From the NCBI GenBank assembly GCA_016841675.1, contig JAENYQ010000001.1, forward strand, positions 1-64,000: a DNA stretch of 64,000 nt. Reading direction: 5' to 3'. The notes below the pieces were generated by a model, which was not told where the DNA came from, did no database searches, and saw only the letters and a list, made by a program, of their open reading frames with translations. Positions 30,301 through 38,269 of the stretch are shown piece after piece (within the stretch, counting starts at the first letter, position 1; each line of letters begins with the position of its first letter). The stretch is from Desulfotomaculum sp. (lineage in GTDB: Bacteria; Bacillota; Desulfotomaculia; Desulfotomaculales; Desulfallaceae). Both the position numbers and the translations under genes were made by a program.

Positions 30301-30419
30301 CCTGCTCCGGTGGGCCCGTGGATGAGAAAGAAATTACGCTGTCCCAAGGCGGTAAAGTCCAGCATCTGAGAGCCGGCGTAAGGGCCAAAGGCGCTCATCC
30401 CTAGTTTCAGCGGCCTCAT
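27354..30419 (-). CDS. sbcC: Exonuclease SbcCD ATPase subunit
   Basis: 1021 residues of the Rad50/SMC type: Walker A GPTGAGKTA (about 36-44), long coiled coils with the zinc hook CPVCG near the middle, the signature LSGGETFLASLSLAL and Walker B TIFVDEGFG. With SbcD it opens hairpins and trims DNA ends. Its ATG overlaps the sbcD stop codon by four bases, so it is translationally coupled. Confidence 0.95.
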   Translation of the reverse strand: MRPLKLGMSAFGPYAGSQMLDFTALGQRNFFLIHGPTGAGKTAILDAMCFALYGDTSGARRDGRQMRSDHADLTVATEVEFDFAVGMELYRVRRNPEQERPKKRGAGTTVMQGNATLWKRTGVVEPDEEGAVLATGTSKVTEAVENLLGFRSEQFRQVVMLPQGEFRQLLTASSTERQQILETLFHTELYHRIEIFLKDAAKDLREQIEELTRRKSWLLQESKAPAHGDLEERNEQHKKRLDELAGLIITATGAVQEARDRYAQGHRIQAVLVEQKSAAKVLLDLETKAAGIEEKRLALTGARLALNIVAAENSLATRHSDVQRAQKNYLLKTQAQEQATATKESRDRVREAEKKRDPEREAVRLELTRLDELGNKVGAMEQARLAVGEAEKNLSVLEARHNKLYQSLDQVNNSIDEKRKARETAAGLAIRLEMLEVACSEAERASKKRQILESLRLELVQVEKEYQHCRNAYQKAEQQYQRAKSEITLLQDAWHRGQAAILAGGLTNGQPCPVCGSAVHPAPAHSDVKLPSEEQIKNRQKSLNNLEVDRDQVLKQLNQVENKRLQLSGKIVDLDKELGDKSRAPGEVLQSEAQKARASWELAIQAAEHLVALDRELDILKADEKVAVEQLEQATLALQQAQVALGSARATLAEREAAVPRELRDPGALREAQQATRRHKEQLEKAWEKASTEAEAAARLAAAAQAETKAALERKQDADKYFAQEKESFGRRLHEAGFGSLQDYRAARRKPNEIKLLESVIKQYDEDLSAAKDRLQRAARAADGLADPDMDGLAAALAAVEAARDQVLREQEGLLKQVKQEEGWLLELRKLASQLTETEKRYALLGRLAEVAMGKNRYGLTFQRFVLGALLDDVAVAATGRLKLMSRGRYHLQRTMDRARSNAAGGLELEVFDTYTGVARGVATLSGGETFLASLSLALGLADVVQSYAGGIHLDTIFVDEGFGTLDPEALDFALRALIDLQKGGRLVGIISHVPELKERIDARLEVQPAEKGSTACFRLS

Positions 30420-31570
30420 GCTTGCGCCTCCCGTTCCTGCCGGTAAAGACTCGCCAGTGTTTCGGCAAATGTCTGCTGTAAATCGTGCTGCAAATGCTCA
30501 CCGGTAACCTGCTCAAAAAAAGAGGCGAACAGGTCGGCTTCGCTAACCCGGCGGTGGTCCCCTCCGGGACCGCGCAGTTCACCCGCACCGGCCAAGCCGG
30601 GGCGTTCGATATGCAGCAGGTTGGGGTATACCAAACGCAGTTTGCCAATGGCATCAAGTATGGCTCCGGTATCCATTAAGTTGACCATCAGGTAGTCGTC
30701 CCGGTTTAGATTGTCCCCGTTCATTGTAATAAGCTCGTCCAGGTAACTTGTCAGGCAGCGCACATCCCGCCGAGGCGTCAGTGCTATTTCCTCAATTTGC
30801 AACTCACCGGCACCGTCCATTTCTACCAGGGTTACCGACTTGCGGCTGGCCGATTCGGCGAATGAGTATTTTAACAGCGACCCGGCATACCGGATACCGG
30901 CACTCCCGGCACGCTGCGGGCCGTGCAGATGACCCAGGGCGGTATAATGGAAATTTTGAAAACATGAGCAATCTACGGTACCTGTCCCGCCCACGGACAG
31001 CGGACGTTCCGAGTCGCTCGCTTCGCCTCCCGCCACAAAAGCATGGGCTAGGGCCACTGTCCGCGCTCCGGCAGGGACCCGGGACAGCAAGCGCCCGGTC
31101 AACAGGCGCATAGCCCTGTCGTGATCAAGCGCATCCGTAACAGATAGTACTTCCCGCACCACTGGCGGCTCAGCATAAGGAACCGGGCAAAAATACACCG
31201 GACCGTGTGCGTCATCAAGTATAACCGGGGCGGGGGCGTCGTTAATCTGACTGACCACGTGCAAACCCTGACGCGCCAACAGGCGGGTGCCAAACCCCAG
31301 GCGTTCGGGGCTGTCATGATTGCCGGCAATCATGATTATCGGCACCCGGCAGTCCAGCAAAATACGGGTCATGGTTTCATCCAACAGCTTGACGGCCTCG
31401 ATGGGAGGAACTGAGCGATCATATACGTCGCCGGCGACCAACACAGCGTCGGGTTTGACGTCCTGGATTAGTTCAATAAACTGGTCCAATATATAAGCTT
31501 GGTCATCGGTAAGATGAACCCCGTGAAAAATCCTGCCCAGGTGCCAGTCGGAAGTATGTAAAAAGCGCAT
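30416..31570 (-). CDS. sbcD: Exonuclease SbcCD nuclease subunit
   Basis: 384 residues of the Mre11 type with phosphoesterase motifs DWHLGR, GDVYDR, GNHDS and GHLHGPQ. Start at 31570 gives MRFLHTSDWHLG, the family's usual N-terminus; the frame extends 46 residues upstream without homology. Supplies the manganese nuclease activity. Confidence 0.95.
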   Translation of the reverse strand: MRFLHTSDWHLGRIFHGVHLTDDQAYILDQFIELIQDVKPDAVLVAGDVYDRSVPPIEAVKLLDETMTRILLDCRVPIIMIAGNHDSPERLGFGTRLLARQGLHVVSQINDAPAPVILDDAHGPVYFCPVPYAEPPVVREVLSVTDALDHDRAMRLLTGRLLSRVPAGARTVALAHAFVAGGEASDSERPLSVGGTGTVDCSCFQNFHYTALGHLHGPQRAGSAGIRYAGSLLKYSFAESASRKSVTLVEMDGAGELQIEEIALTPRRDVRCLTSYLDELITMNGDNLNRDDYLMVNLMDTGAILDAIGKLRLVYPNLLHIERPGLAGAGELRGPGGDHRRVSEADLFASFFEQVTGEHLQHDLQQTFAETLASLYRQEREAQA

Positions 31571-31772
31571 AGCCACCAGCCTTCCTTGTATCAAAATGGT
31601 CATATAAAATGTTCGTATTTTTATCCATATTGGCTGGGGCAGGTTGATTATCCTTTTATAGAAATCAAATACATAAAACAACACCAACCTAATAGCGGTG
31701 TGGTACAATTAAAATAATTAAATTAGACTCCAGGCATAACGCCTGTACGTGGAACAGAAAGGTGAGATACAG

Positions 31773-33215
31773 GTGAATCATAGAGGAATTTCCAGACCAG
31801 TTGTAGCCATAGCCGGGGCCACGGGATTTGTGGGCCGAGCCCTGATGCGTGAACTACAGTCCTGGTACAGAATAATCGCCCTAACCAGGCTGCCGGTTAA
31901 GGAAATTCACAACCGGTCGTGGACCGATGATACGGGAATTGAATGGCGTTCGTGCGACCTATTCTCGTTGATTGACGCCGAATACGCCCTGGAAGGCGTT
32001 AATTATGCTTTCTATTTAGTACACTCAATGATGCCATCCGCCCGGCTGACCCAGGGCAAATTCCAGGACATGGACTTGATTCTGGCGGATAATTTTGCCC
32101 GGGCCGCCGCCAAGGCAGGTGTCAAGCAGATTATTTATCTAGGCGGGCTGGTACCTGATACCAAAGACCTCTCCCTACACCTACGCAGCCGTCTTGAGGT
32201 AGAAGAAACCCTTGGCTCCCACGGGGTACCGGTCACCGCCCTGCGCGCCGGTTTAATTATCGGTACCAACGGATCCACTTTTCGCATCCTGGTCCGCCTG
32301 GCCGAAGGATACAGGTTTATGATCTTCCCGCGCTGGACGATGTCCCTCATCCAACCCATTGCTCTGCCGGATATTATTAATATTTTGCACTACTGTATGG
32401 GCAATCCCAAGACATATAACGAAAGCTATGACGTAGGCGGGCCAGATGTGATGACCTATAAGGATTTAATTATCAAAGTCGCCCAAGTACTAAACCGCAA
32501 GTGCTACATCACAATCATTCCTTATTTTCCGCCCTGGCTGGCCAGTACACTGCTCGGTGCATTTACAAGTTCTCCCCATGCCCTGGTCAAGCCGCTGGTG
32601 GAAAGTCTTAAACACTCCATGGTAGCTAAAAACCTGCGTTTGCAGGAGGAAATGAACCTGCCCGGCCTGCCTTTTGTTGACGCGGTAAAACTGGCGGTAT
32701 CGGGAAAAGAGCCCCGGATTAAGATAGCACCCCCCAAACAGGTGGATGAGAAAATTAATAATGTAATCAGCGTGCGTTCGGTACAGCGCCTGACCTTACC
32801 TCCGGGCCGGGACGCCGACTGGGTGGCCCTTTATTACTCTCGGTGGCTCCCCCGGCTTTTCCTGGGCACCATCATAAGAGTCAAGCTAGATCAAAATGGC
32901 TGTTACTTTTATTTCCGCTTCATGCGCCAATCACTGCTTGACCTGACATTCTCACACGCCCGCAGTTCCAAGGATCGGCCCTTGTACTATATAACGGGCG
33001 GACTGATGGCCAGGTTAAACCAACTTCCGCACCGCGGTCGGCTGGAATTTCACGCAGTTTTAAATAATCGGTATGTACTGGTTGCCATTCATGACTACGT
33101 ACCCACCATACCGTGGTTTGTTTATAACGCCACCCAAGCCCTGCTGCATGTGTGGGTCATGGGCAAATACAGAAAACATCTTGAACGGTTGGCTAAAGAT
33201 ACAAATAAAAAATGA
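31773..33215 (+). CDS. NAD(P)-binding (NmrA-like) protein with DUF2867 end
   Basis: 480 residues. Residues about 10-250 are an atypical short-chain dehydrogenase fold with GATGFVGRAL and a YLGGL strand; the C-terminal 170 residues resemble DUF2867. Homologues are annotated as NAD(P)H-binding or epimerase-like without a known substrate. I chose the GTG at 31773 because AAAGGTGAG lies 7 bases ahead; a GTG at 31749 is also open. Single gene with its own terminator. Confidence 0.75.
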   Translation: MNHRGISRPVVAIAGATGFVGRALMRELQSWYRIIALTRLPVKEIHNRSWTDDTGIEWRSCDLFSLIDAEYALEGVNYAFYLVHSMMPSARLTQGKFQDMDLILADNFARAAAKAGVKQIIYLGGLVPDTKDLSLHLRSRLEVEETLGSHGVPVTALRAGLIIGTNGSTFRILVRLAEGYRFMIFPRWTMSLIQPIALPDIINILHYCMGNPKTYNESYDVGGPDVMTYKDLIIKVAQVLNRKCYITIIPYFPPWLASTLLGAFTSSPHALVKPLVESLKHSMVAKNLRLQEEMNLPGLPFVDAVKLAVSGKEPRIKIAPPKQVDEKINNVISVRSVQRLTLPPGRDADWVALYYSRWLPRLFLGTIIRVKLDQNGCYFYFRFMRQSLLDLTFSHARSSKDRPLYYITGGLMARLNQLPHRGRLEFHAVLNNRYVLVAIHDYVPTIPWFVYNATQALLHVWVMGKYRKHLERLAKDTNKK

Positions 33216-33242
33216 TGCAGCATAACAGACCAAACCGACCCT

Positions 33243-33272
33243 AAAACCTTGTTAATGCACAAGGTTTTTATT
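33243..33272 (+). terminator. Terminator after the NAD(P)-binding gene
   Basis: AAAACCTTG (33243-33251) pairs with CAAGGTTTT (33260-33268) over an 8-base loop, followed by TATTTTTG. Confidence 0.75.
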
Positions 33273-33296
33273 TTTGTTAAGCCAGGCAAGTATACC

Positions 33297-33353
33297 AAAA
33301 AGGGGACAGGCTGCTTTTTTCGGTTTTAAAAAAAAGATACCCGTCCTCTTTTT
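33297..33353. repeat. Second, decayed GGGGACAGG palindromic repeat
   Basis: AAAAAGGGGACAGGCTGC and CCCGTCCTCTTTTT flank CTTTTTTCGGTTTT. It shares GGGGACAGGCTGCTTTTTTC with 19342-19359. Confidence 0.7.
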
Positions 33354-33403
33354 ATCTTCGGTCATTGCCACTTGGTTAAGATGTACTACCGATATTAATT
33401 ATT

Positions 33404-33432
33404 GCTATTTTGACACAACAAAGGCATATTTT
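33404..33432 (+). promoter_or_regulatory. Candidate sigma-E-type promoter of cotJ
   Basis: GCTATTT (33404-33410), 14 bases, CATATTTT (33425-33432) loosely fits the mother-cell sigma-E consensus (ATATT / CATACA-T). cotJ is a sigma-E operon in Bacillus, so this is expected, but the match is imperfect. Confidence 0.35.
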
Positions 33433-33471
33433 ACATATTATGCTAAATAAAAACTATTGGAGATGGTCACA

Positions 33472-33690
33472 TTGCGCAAAGAAGCTGATAAAAGCTTAGA
33501 GCAGAAAAAATCTAAGTCTATTCCTAATATGAAACCAGGGCCGGGTTATTATCCCGGCACGCCTTCACCGGGCATGGAACTGGCCAGGGCTTACTTTCCT
33601 ATTCAAAGGTTTGGTCAGTTGTATACCCCGGCCCAGGCCTTGGAAACAGGCACTCTATTCCCGGAACTATACCGTCCCTATCCATATTAA
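33472..33690 (+). CDS. cotJA: Spore coat-associated protein CotJA
   Basis: 72 residues with the family core GMELARAYFPIQRFGQLY and the end TLFPELYRPY. In Bacillus it is an inner spore-coat component made in the mother cell. TTG start after GGAG; a TTG at 33457 has no ribosome site. First gene of the cotJABC operon. Confidence 0.88.
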   Translation: MRKEADKSLEQKKSKSIPNMKPGPGYYPGTPSPGMELARAYFPIQRFGQLYTPAQALETGTLFPELYRPYPY

Positions 33691-33708
33691 ATACGGAGGT
33701 GAGTTATT

Positions 33709-33972
33709 ATGGACGCCCGTAACCAGGCTTTAATGCTCCGCCAAATACAGCAGTTGTCATTCGTGGCGGTCGAGCTGCAGTTATACCTTGATACCCACCC
33801 GGAAGACCAGCAGGCGCTGGCTTTGTTCAACTCCAACCATAACGAACTAATCCAGGCGGTACGCCAATACGAGCAGGTATACGGCCCACTGTTAAGCTAC
33901 GGTTATTCGCCGAATATGCAAAAACACTGGAGCTGGGTGGATAGCCCGTGGCCCTGGGAAATTAGGTACTAA
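33709..33972 (+). CDS. cotJB: Spore coat protein CotJB
   Basis: 87 residues, typical CotJB length and pattern (QQLSFVAVELQLYLDTHP, and a YGPLLSYGY stretch near the C-terminus). GGAGGTG precedes the ATG. Lies between cotJA and the broken cotJC. Confidence 0.9.
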   Translation: MDARNQALMLRQIQQLSFVAVELQLYLDTHPEDQQALALFNSNHNELIQAVRQYEQVYGPLLSYGYSPNMQKHWSWVDSPWPWEIRY

Positions 33973-34008
33973 ATAAATATAAAATTTTGATCAGAAAGGA
34001 ATTTTAAA

Positions 34009-34215
34009 ATGTGGGTTTACGAAAAAAAATTACAAATCCCCGTCCGGGTTTCGGGACCCGATCCCCGGATGGCCAAATATGTAATCACCCAGTACGGCGG
34101 GCCGGAAGGTGAACTCTCTGCATCCCTGCGTTACCTAAATATGCGCTACACCATGCCAACAGGCCGGGCCAAGGGTGTTTTGACTATGTTGATATGGTTA
34201 GTTAGAAGATGTTGA
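34009..34215 (+). pseudogene. cotJC: cotJC, 5' part only, interrupted by prophage
   Basis: Residues 1-59 match the start of CotJC, a manganese-catalase-like coat protein of about 190 residues (MWVYEKKLQ, QYGGPEGEL, LRYLNMRYTMPTG). After GVLT, where the family continues with DIGTEE and the metal ligands, the sequence switches to nine foreign residues and a stop, overlapping the recombinase gene. Only one metal ligand remains (the glutamate of GEL). As it stands it cannot be an active protein. The missing 3' part should lie beyond the prophage to the right. Confidence 0.9.
34166..34206. other. Left attachment site (attL) zone
   Basis: The host-phage junction is placed near 34185, where cotJC homology stops, within CGGGCCAAGGGTGTTTTGAC and the following bases. 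Serine recombinases exchange at a dinucleotide within a short core, so the exact point cannot be set without the intact site. Confidence 0.6.
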
Positions 34216-35686
34216 ATTTAACCTGCACCTCTGAATCCTTGTCCACCCGAATCTCCTTGATAAGGTTATGGATTATTTCCCGCCTTTCATCCCCCTCGGC
34301 AGCCTCCCAGATAATCCTGAAATTCTTAACCGTGGCCAGAAGGCCTTTGGCGTTAATAGCTCGCTGCTTATCCTCTTGCATTTTACTTTCCCATTCCCGA
34401 ACAGATTCCTCCAGGTGGCCACGTTTTGCCCGCAGGTCCTTAACACGTTCCGTCAATTCATCAGGGCTAAGGGCTCCTTTTTCAAACGCTTCGTACCATC
34501 GTTCCAGGGCCTTGTTGACCTGCTGTAATTCCTTCTGGGCTTGACCCAGCCCACGCATGGCATTTTTACGGTCATTACTGCTCTGGGCGAGCTCCTGGTT
34601 AACCAGCTCCTTAACCAGTGCCTCATTGAAGCTCATGTCATAAAGCCTGGTAATAACCTTTTCGTCTATCTCATCCATGCGCTTATACCCGCAGCAGCAT
34701 TCTGGGTCCTTGATCATATGCCTTGCGCTACCATCCTGGGAATAACAAACATAGTATCGTATAATATGCTTTGGCTCCTTCGGGTAGTTCTGCCAGACGG
34801 CCTTGTTTCTCATTCTAGCTCCGCACTCGGCACAATATATAATGCCGGCCAGCAAGGCCTTGGGTGACGGCTTGCGATAATGCTTTTCACTTCGTTGCCG
34901 CCACACATCCTGCAGCTGGTGCCACCGATCAGGTTCGATTATTGGTTCATGGGTCCCTTCGTACATATTGTTTTTATGCCTTGAGTACCCTGCATAGGTG
35001 GGGTTGTTGAGGATATACCTGACCGTTTGTTTAACCCATTCGCCACCAGCCGGCCCGGGCACGCCACGGGAGTCCAAAGTTTCAGCTATGGAATCAATAC
35101 CCATGCTATGGTCCAGGTATAAGCTGTATATCTCTCTTATTACCCGGGCTTCCGATTCGCGTATTTTTAATAGATAAGTTCCCGGCTTATAATCATAGCC
35201 ATAGATTGTGCCACCGTGCCACCGACCTTTCTGGGCGGCTTCCAGCTTGCCCATCCGGGTACGTTCAATGATCGTTTCCCTCTCCAACTGCGCGAACACG
35301 GCCATCATACCCAGGGCGGCCTTGCCGAATGGTGTGGTGGTGTCAAATGATTCGGTTACAGACTTAAAGCCGATGCCGGCCGGCTCGAATACGTCTTCCA
35401 GGAGATATAGCACGTCTTTTTGCCGGCGGGAGAGGCGGTCTAATTTCAGCACAAGCACGATGTTAAAAGCACCGGTGCCGGCGTCCTGAATAACCCGTTG
35501 CATGGCAGGGCGCTCCACGTCCTTACCGGAATAACCGTCATCGACATAGAAGTCGTAAATCTCCCAGCCCTGGGCCTGGCAGTAGGCAAGGAGACGTGAC
35601 TTCTGGGCGGGGATGGATAGTCCCTGCTCGACCTGTTCTTCGGTGGATACTCGGACGTAAGCTGCAACCAGCTCCTGTTTAGCCAT
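34202..35686 (-). CDS. Large serine recombinase (prophage integrase/excisionase)
   Basis: 494 residues: resolvase catalytic domain (about 5-150) with nucleophile Ser14 in YVRVSTEEQ, recombinase domain (about 160-265), zinc ribbon (CAECGAR and CCCGYKR) and a coiled-coil (about 380-455). Its stop lies about 20 bases inside attL, as with the recombinases of skin-like elements. Start at 35686 follows GGAGG; the frame's longer ATG has no site. It would insert the phage in cotJC and, with a directionality factor, remove it. Confidence 0.95.
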   Translation of the reverse strand: MAKQELVAAYVRVSTEEQVEQGLSIPAQKSRLLAYCQAQGWEIYDFYVDDGYSGKDVERPAMQRVIQDAGTGAFNIVLVLKLDRLSRRQKDVLYLLEDVFEPAGIGFKSVTESFDTTTPFGKAALGMMAVFAQLERETIIERTRMGKLEAAQKGRWHGGTIYGYDYKPGTYLLKIRESEARVIREIYSLYLDHSMGIDSIAETLDSRGVPGPAGGEWVKQTVRYILNNPTYAGYSRHKNNMYEGTHEPIIEPDRWHQLQDVWRQRSEKHYRKPSPKALLAGIIYCAECGARMRNKAVWQNYPKEPKHIIRYYVCYSQDGSARHMIKDPECCCGYKRMDEIDEKVITRLYDMSFNEALVKELVNQELAQSSNDRKNAMRGLGQAQKELQQVNKALERWYEAFEKGALSPDELTERVKDLRAKRGHLEESVREWESKMQEDKQRAINAKGLLATVKNFRIIWEAAEGDERREIIHNLIKEIRVDKDSEVQVKFNIF

Positions 35687-35705
35687 GATTTCCTCCGTTG
35701 AAAAA

Positions 35706-35735
35706 TTAGCCCGGCTAGTAGGCCGGGTATTTATT
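35706..35735. terminator. Bidirectional hairpin upstream of the recombinase
   Basis: CCCGGC (35710-35715) pairs with GCCGGG (35722-35727); T-rich sequence lies on both sides. On the minus strand it falls between the nuclease-domain gene and the recombinase ribosome site, so it could stop read-through and insulate the recombinase. Confidence 0.6.
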
Positions 35736-35783
35736 TCCCTTTGGCACACTTAAACGCCCTTGTTGAGTTACTAACCAACTGCT

Positions 35784-36896
35784 TTATGCTACTGTGTTAT
35801 TATAGCATTCTATTATTAACTGGCTTAATTTTTCTATATCATCTATTGATTCAATATATATCCTACTTTCTCCAAGGCCCTTGGGAGCCGATTCAACGTT
35901 ATAATCAACTGCTAACTTTTCGGCTTTCTCAATTGGCAGCTTTGTTATTATATTTTTCTTAAGGCTTTCCATGTTTATCCGTAAAAACCAATTAGTAATT
36001 ATCCTATTGTATATACCAAAATAAACGGTTGTGTCCCTGTATTTAATGTCGGAGATGTCTTTATTGGCGCTTTTTAAAATATCATTAACAATTTCGAAGC
36101 ATTGCAATTCATCTTCCGAAGTAGTAATTTCCTGTTTTTCTTTCTCAGATGATTCGTCTTTATCATCTACTAATTCTTCTATTGTCGCTACCTCTTCTTT
36201 AAATAAACCCTGGCTTACTATATCTAAAAGCGCTAACGATATAGATTTTTTAACAATTGGCCTGAACCTTTCTAGTACATTAGTAGTAACCCTTACATCA
36301 CTAAAATCTTTAATTAAATATCTTATAAACTCGTCAGGTGGGTTTCTGAATAAATCTTTTAGCTTGTTATTTATATTGGAGGTGTAAACCAATTCCGAGG
36401 CATAGTTAATTAAGTCTTCGGTAATAAATACGTCTTTTTTGAATCTTGACAGTACCTCTATATCTGCCTCGCTTAAATTAGTAACGTCGATTTTGATAAA
36501 GCTGTTTTCATCCATGATGTTGTTTTTATCCAGGTCCGTATAAAATCTATACTCTATCCCATTTGTCATTATTGCAAATCTTACATCAGGAGTAGCATTA
36601 AAGTACCTGGCTAATTGAGCACTGTGGTTAGTTAACGGATCATTGACCGATTTAGCCTCTATAAACATTATAGGGTTATCATTTTTATATATGGCGTAAT
36701 CTACTTTTTCACCTTTCTTGCGTCCAACATCAGCAACATATTCCGGTTTTACTTCTAGTGGGTTAAATACATCATACCCTAATACTTGCAAAAAAGGTAT
36801 TATTAGCGCTTGCTTTGTCATTTCTTCGTTATGTATGTGCTGTTTTCGTTCTGTTACTTGGGTAGATAGCCTTTGCAAGTCTTCCTTAAATTTCAA
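35784..36896 (-). CDS. Type I restriction HsdR_N-like nuclease-domain protein
   Basis: 370 residues. The first 140 resemble the N-terminal nuclease domain of HsdR and stand-alone relatives, with a PD-(D/E)xK core (Asp66 in KVDYAIY, Glu80-Ala-Lys82). No helicase motor and no HsdM/HsdS are present. The rest, with an acidic stretch around 240-265, is unassigned. TTG start after GGAGGG. Located between recombinase and repressor, a typical place for phage defence or exclusion genes; that role is an inference. AT-rich against the neighbouring phage genes. Confidence 0.7.
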   Translation of the reverse strand: MKFKEDLQRLSTQVTERKQHIHNEEMTKQALIIPFLQVLGYDVFNPLEVKPEYVADVGRKKGEKVDYAIYKNDNPIMFIEAKSVNDPLTNHSAQLARYFNATPDVRFAIMTNGIEYRFYTDLDKNNIMDENSFIKIDVTNLSEADIEVLSRFKKDVFITEDLINYASELVYTSNINNKLKDLFRNPPDEFIRYLIKDFSDVRVTTNVLERFRPIVKKSISLALLDIVSQGLFKEEVATIEELVDDKDESSEKEKQEITTSEDELQCFEIVNDILKSANKDISDIKYRDTTVYFGIYNRIITNWFLRINMESLKKNIITKLPIEKAEKLAVDYNVESAPKGLGESRIYIESIDDIEKLSQLIIECYNNTVA

Positions 36897-36912
36897 ATAC
36901 TTTCCCTCCTTA

Positions 36913-37128
36913 TTATTTCACGGCATACTCCGCCGCAATTTCCATAGCAAACAAATCCGCCTGTTTCTCCATTGGTTTTCGATACATATCAAACCCCAGC
37001 ACATAACCCACCCGGGGCATGTCCTCAATAACATGATATAGCTCGTGATAATACTTCTCTTCGTGCCTCCGCAGATAAATGCAGCTGACAAATATATAGT
37101 ACCGACCCTTTCTTGAATAGGCTTGTAC
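36913..37128 (-). pseudogene. ImmA/IrrE-like metallopeptidase remnant
   Basis: An open frame of about 70 codons without a usable start carries HELYHVIED, a zinc HExxH motif, and EKQADLFAMEIAAEY, the usual third-ligand region. An in-frame TAG at 37129-37131 closes it upstream, so only the C-terminal part remains. A separate small frame from 37198 overlaps it but shows no homology. Confidence 0.5.
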
Positions 37129-37234
37129 CTAAACCGATCATCACGCTTAACGTCGTGGATATGCGGACGAAGGCCAGGACGCGGTTATTGTGTCTCATGG
37201 TGTCACCTCAAGGAAAATAATCCGGATGCCGTAG

Positions 37235-38245
37235 CTAAGGCACAATCTGCTTTGTTACTACTGAATCAATGCTATTATAATTTAAAATGTATTTATCTTC
37301 TATTGGTACGTGAAAGATCAACCAACCAGCTGAATTCCCGCCTGGCGGAAGATCGATTGCGTCAAAGTTATTCTGTCTTGAATATGTAGGGCCGCTATCC
37401 GGGTTTACTGTATGACCACTCGGAGTTGAAAGCGTTATATAATTTGGGTTTACGTGTGTCGTCTTAGAACCCTCGTTTTTCGCATAAACACAAACCCAAA
37501 CAAACTGGCAGTCCTTTGCAGCTGTCCATGTTGTATAAGATGAGCTCACCGTTTTTGAAGTTTTGGTCTCTGCGGCTATGCTTACTGGCCCAATGCCTTT
37601 TTCATAAAACTTCATTTGTTCACGGGCCTGTGCTAACGCTTTCTTTTTTGTCTCTTCTTCCTCGGCCTTAATTGCATTATTATACTTTTCTTCATATTGG
37701 GGGAGTAGTGCCATGGCTGGTTCATACTGGGAAGTGGTTGTGGTTGATGATAACTTTAAGAGCCCATAGGCGCCTTTGTAATCTCCTTTCGCATAAAATG
37801 ATTTTGCTTCATTCAATAATCCCTCGGCATATCTATTTTTTGCCTCAACCAAGATTTTCTGAGCTTCATCGTAATTGGAGTCTTCTTCAATCACATTTTT
37901 CAAATTACTAATAGCGGTATCGTAGTTTCCTTCAGTAAAAGCTGAATCTCCCTTTTCGAAGCAGTCCTGCGATTTCATTATTTCTTTACTTTTAAGGTAG
38001 TTATTTTCGTCACTCTCAGATAAGGATTTAATGCTTTTGGCTTTTTCGTACCACTCTAAAGATTCTTCATAATTGCTTTTATTGAATTCGGCTTCTGCTT
38101 TAACTGTATATTCAGCATATTCTTTTTGAATTAAAATACTATTTATAGCAATCGGAAACAATAATAACAAAGCTATTATACCTACAATAATATATCTTTT
38201 TTTTATACGCCCTGGCGCGTTTGATTTTTGTGTACTGATTTTCAT
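37235..38245 (-). CDS. Membrane-anchored TPR protein with DUF4352-like end
   Basis: 336 residues: basic N-terminus, one transmembrane helix (about 18-38), tetratricopeptide-like repeats (about 45-195, e.g. ALLSL-type helices with NYEESLEWYEKA and NYDTAISNLKNV), a charged helix, and a C-terminal beta domain like DUF4352 (VSSSYTTWTAAKDCQFVWV, GGNSAGWLIFHV). The bulk would be outside the cell. AT-rich, leftward; probably a lysogenic-conversion gene. Confidence 0.7.
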   Translation of the reverse strand: MKISTQKSNAPGRIKKRYIIVGIIALLLLFPIAINSILIQKEYAEYTVKAEAEFNKSNYEESLEWYEKAKSIKSLSESDENNYLKSKEIMKSQDCFEKGDSAFTEGNYDTAISNLKNVIEEDSNYDEAQKILVEAKNRYAEGLLNEAKSFYAKGDYKGAYGLLKLSSTTTTSQYEPAMALLPQYEEKYNNAIKAEEEETKKKALAQAREQMKFYEKGIGPVSIAAETKTSKTVSSSYTTWTAAKDCQFVWVCVYAKNEGSKTTHVNPNYITLSTPSGHTVNPDSGPTYSRQNNFDAIDLPPGGNSAGWLIFHVPIEDKYILNYNSIDSVVTKQIVP

Positions 38246-38269
38246 TTTATGAACATCTCCTTCTTAATT

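Noticed and set aside
34202..35686. A second recombinase or excisionase gene next to the integrase
   Set aside because: No small basic directionality-factor-like gene is adjacent; it may be elsewhere in the phage or host-encoded, and I will not name one.
37024..37198. A 58-codon leftward ORF starting at 37198 with a fair ribosome site
   Set aside because: It overlaps the HELYH-containing frame, shows no homology and has a hydrophobic stretch likely due to chance; the other frame explains the region better.
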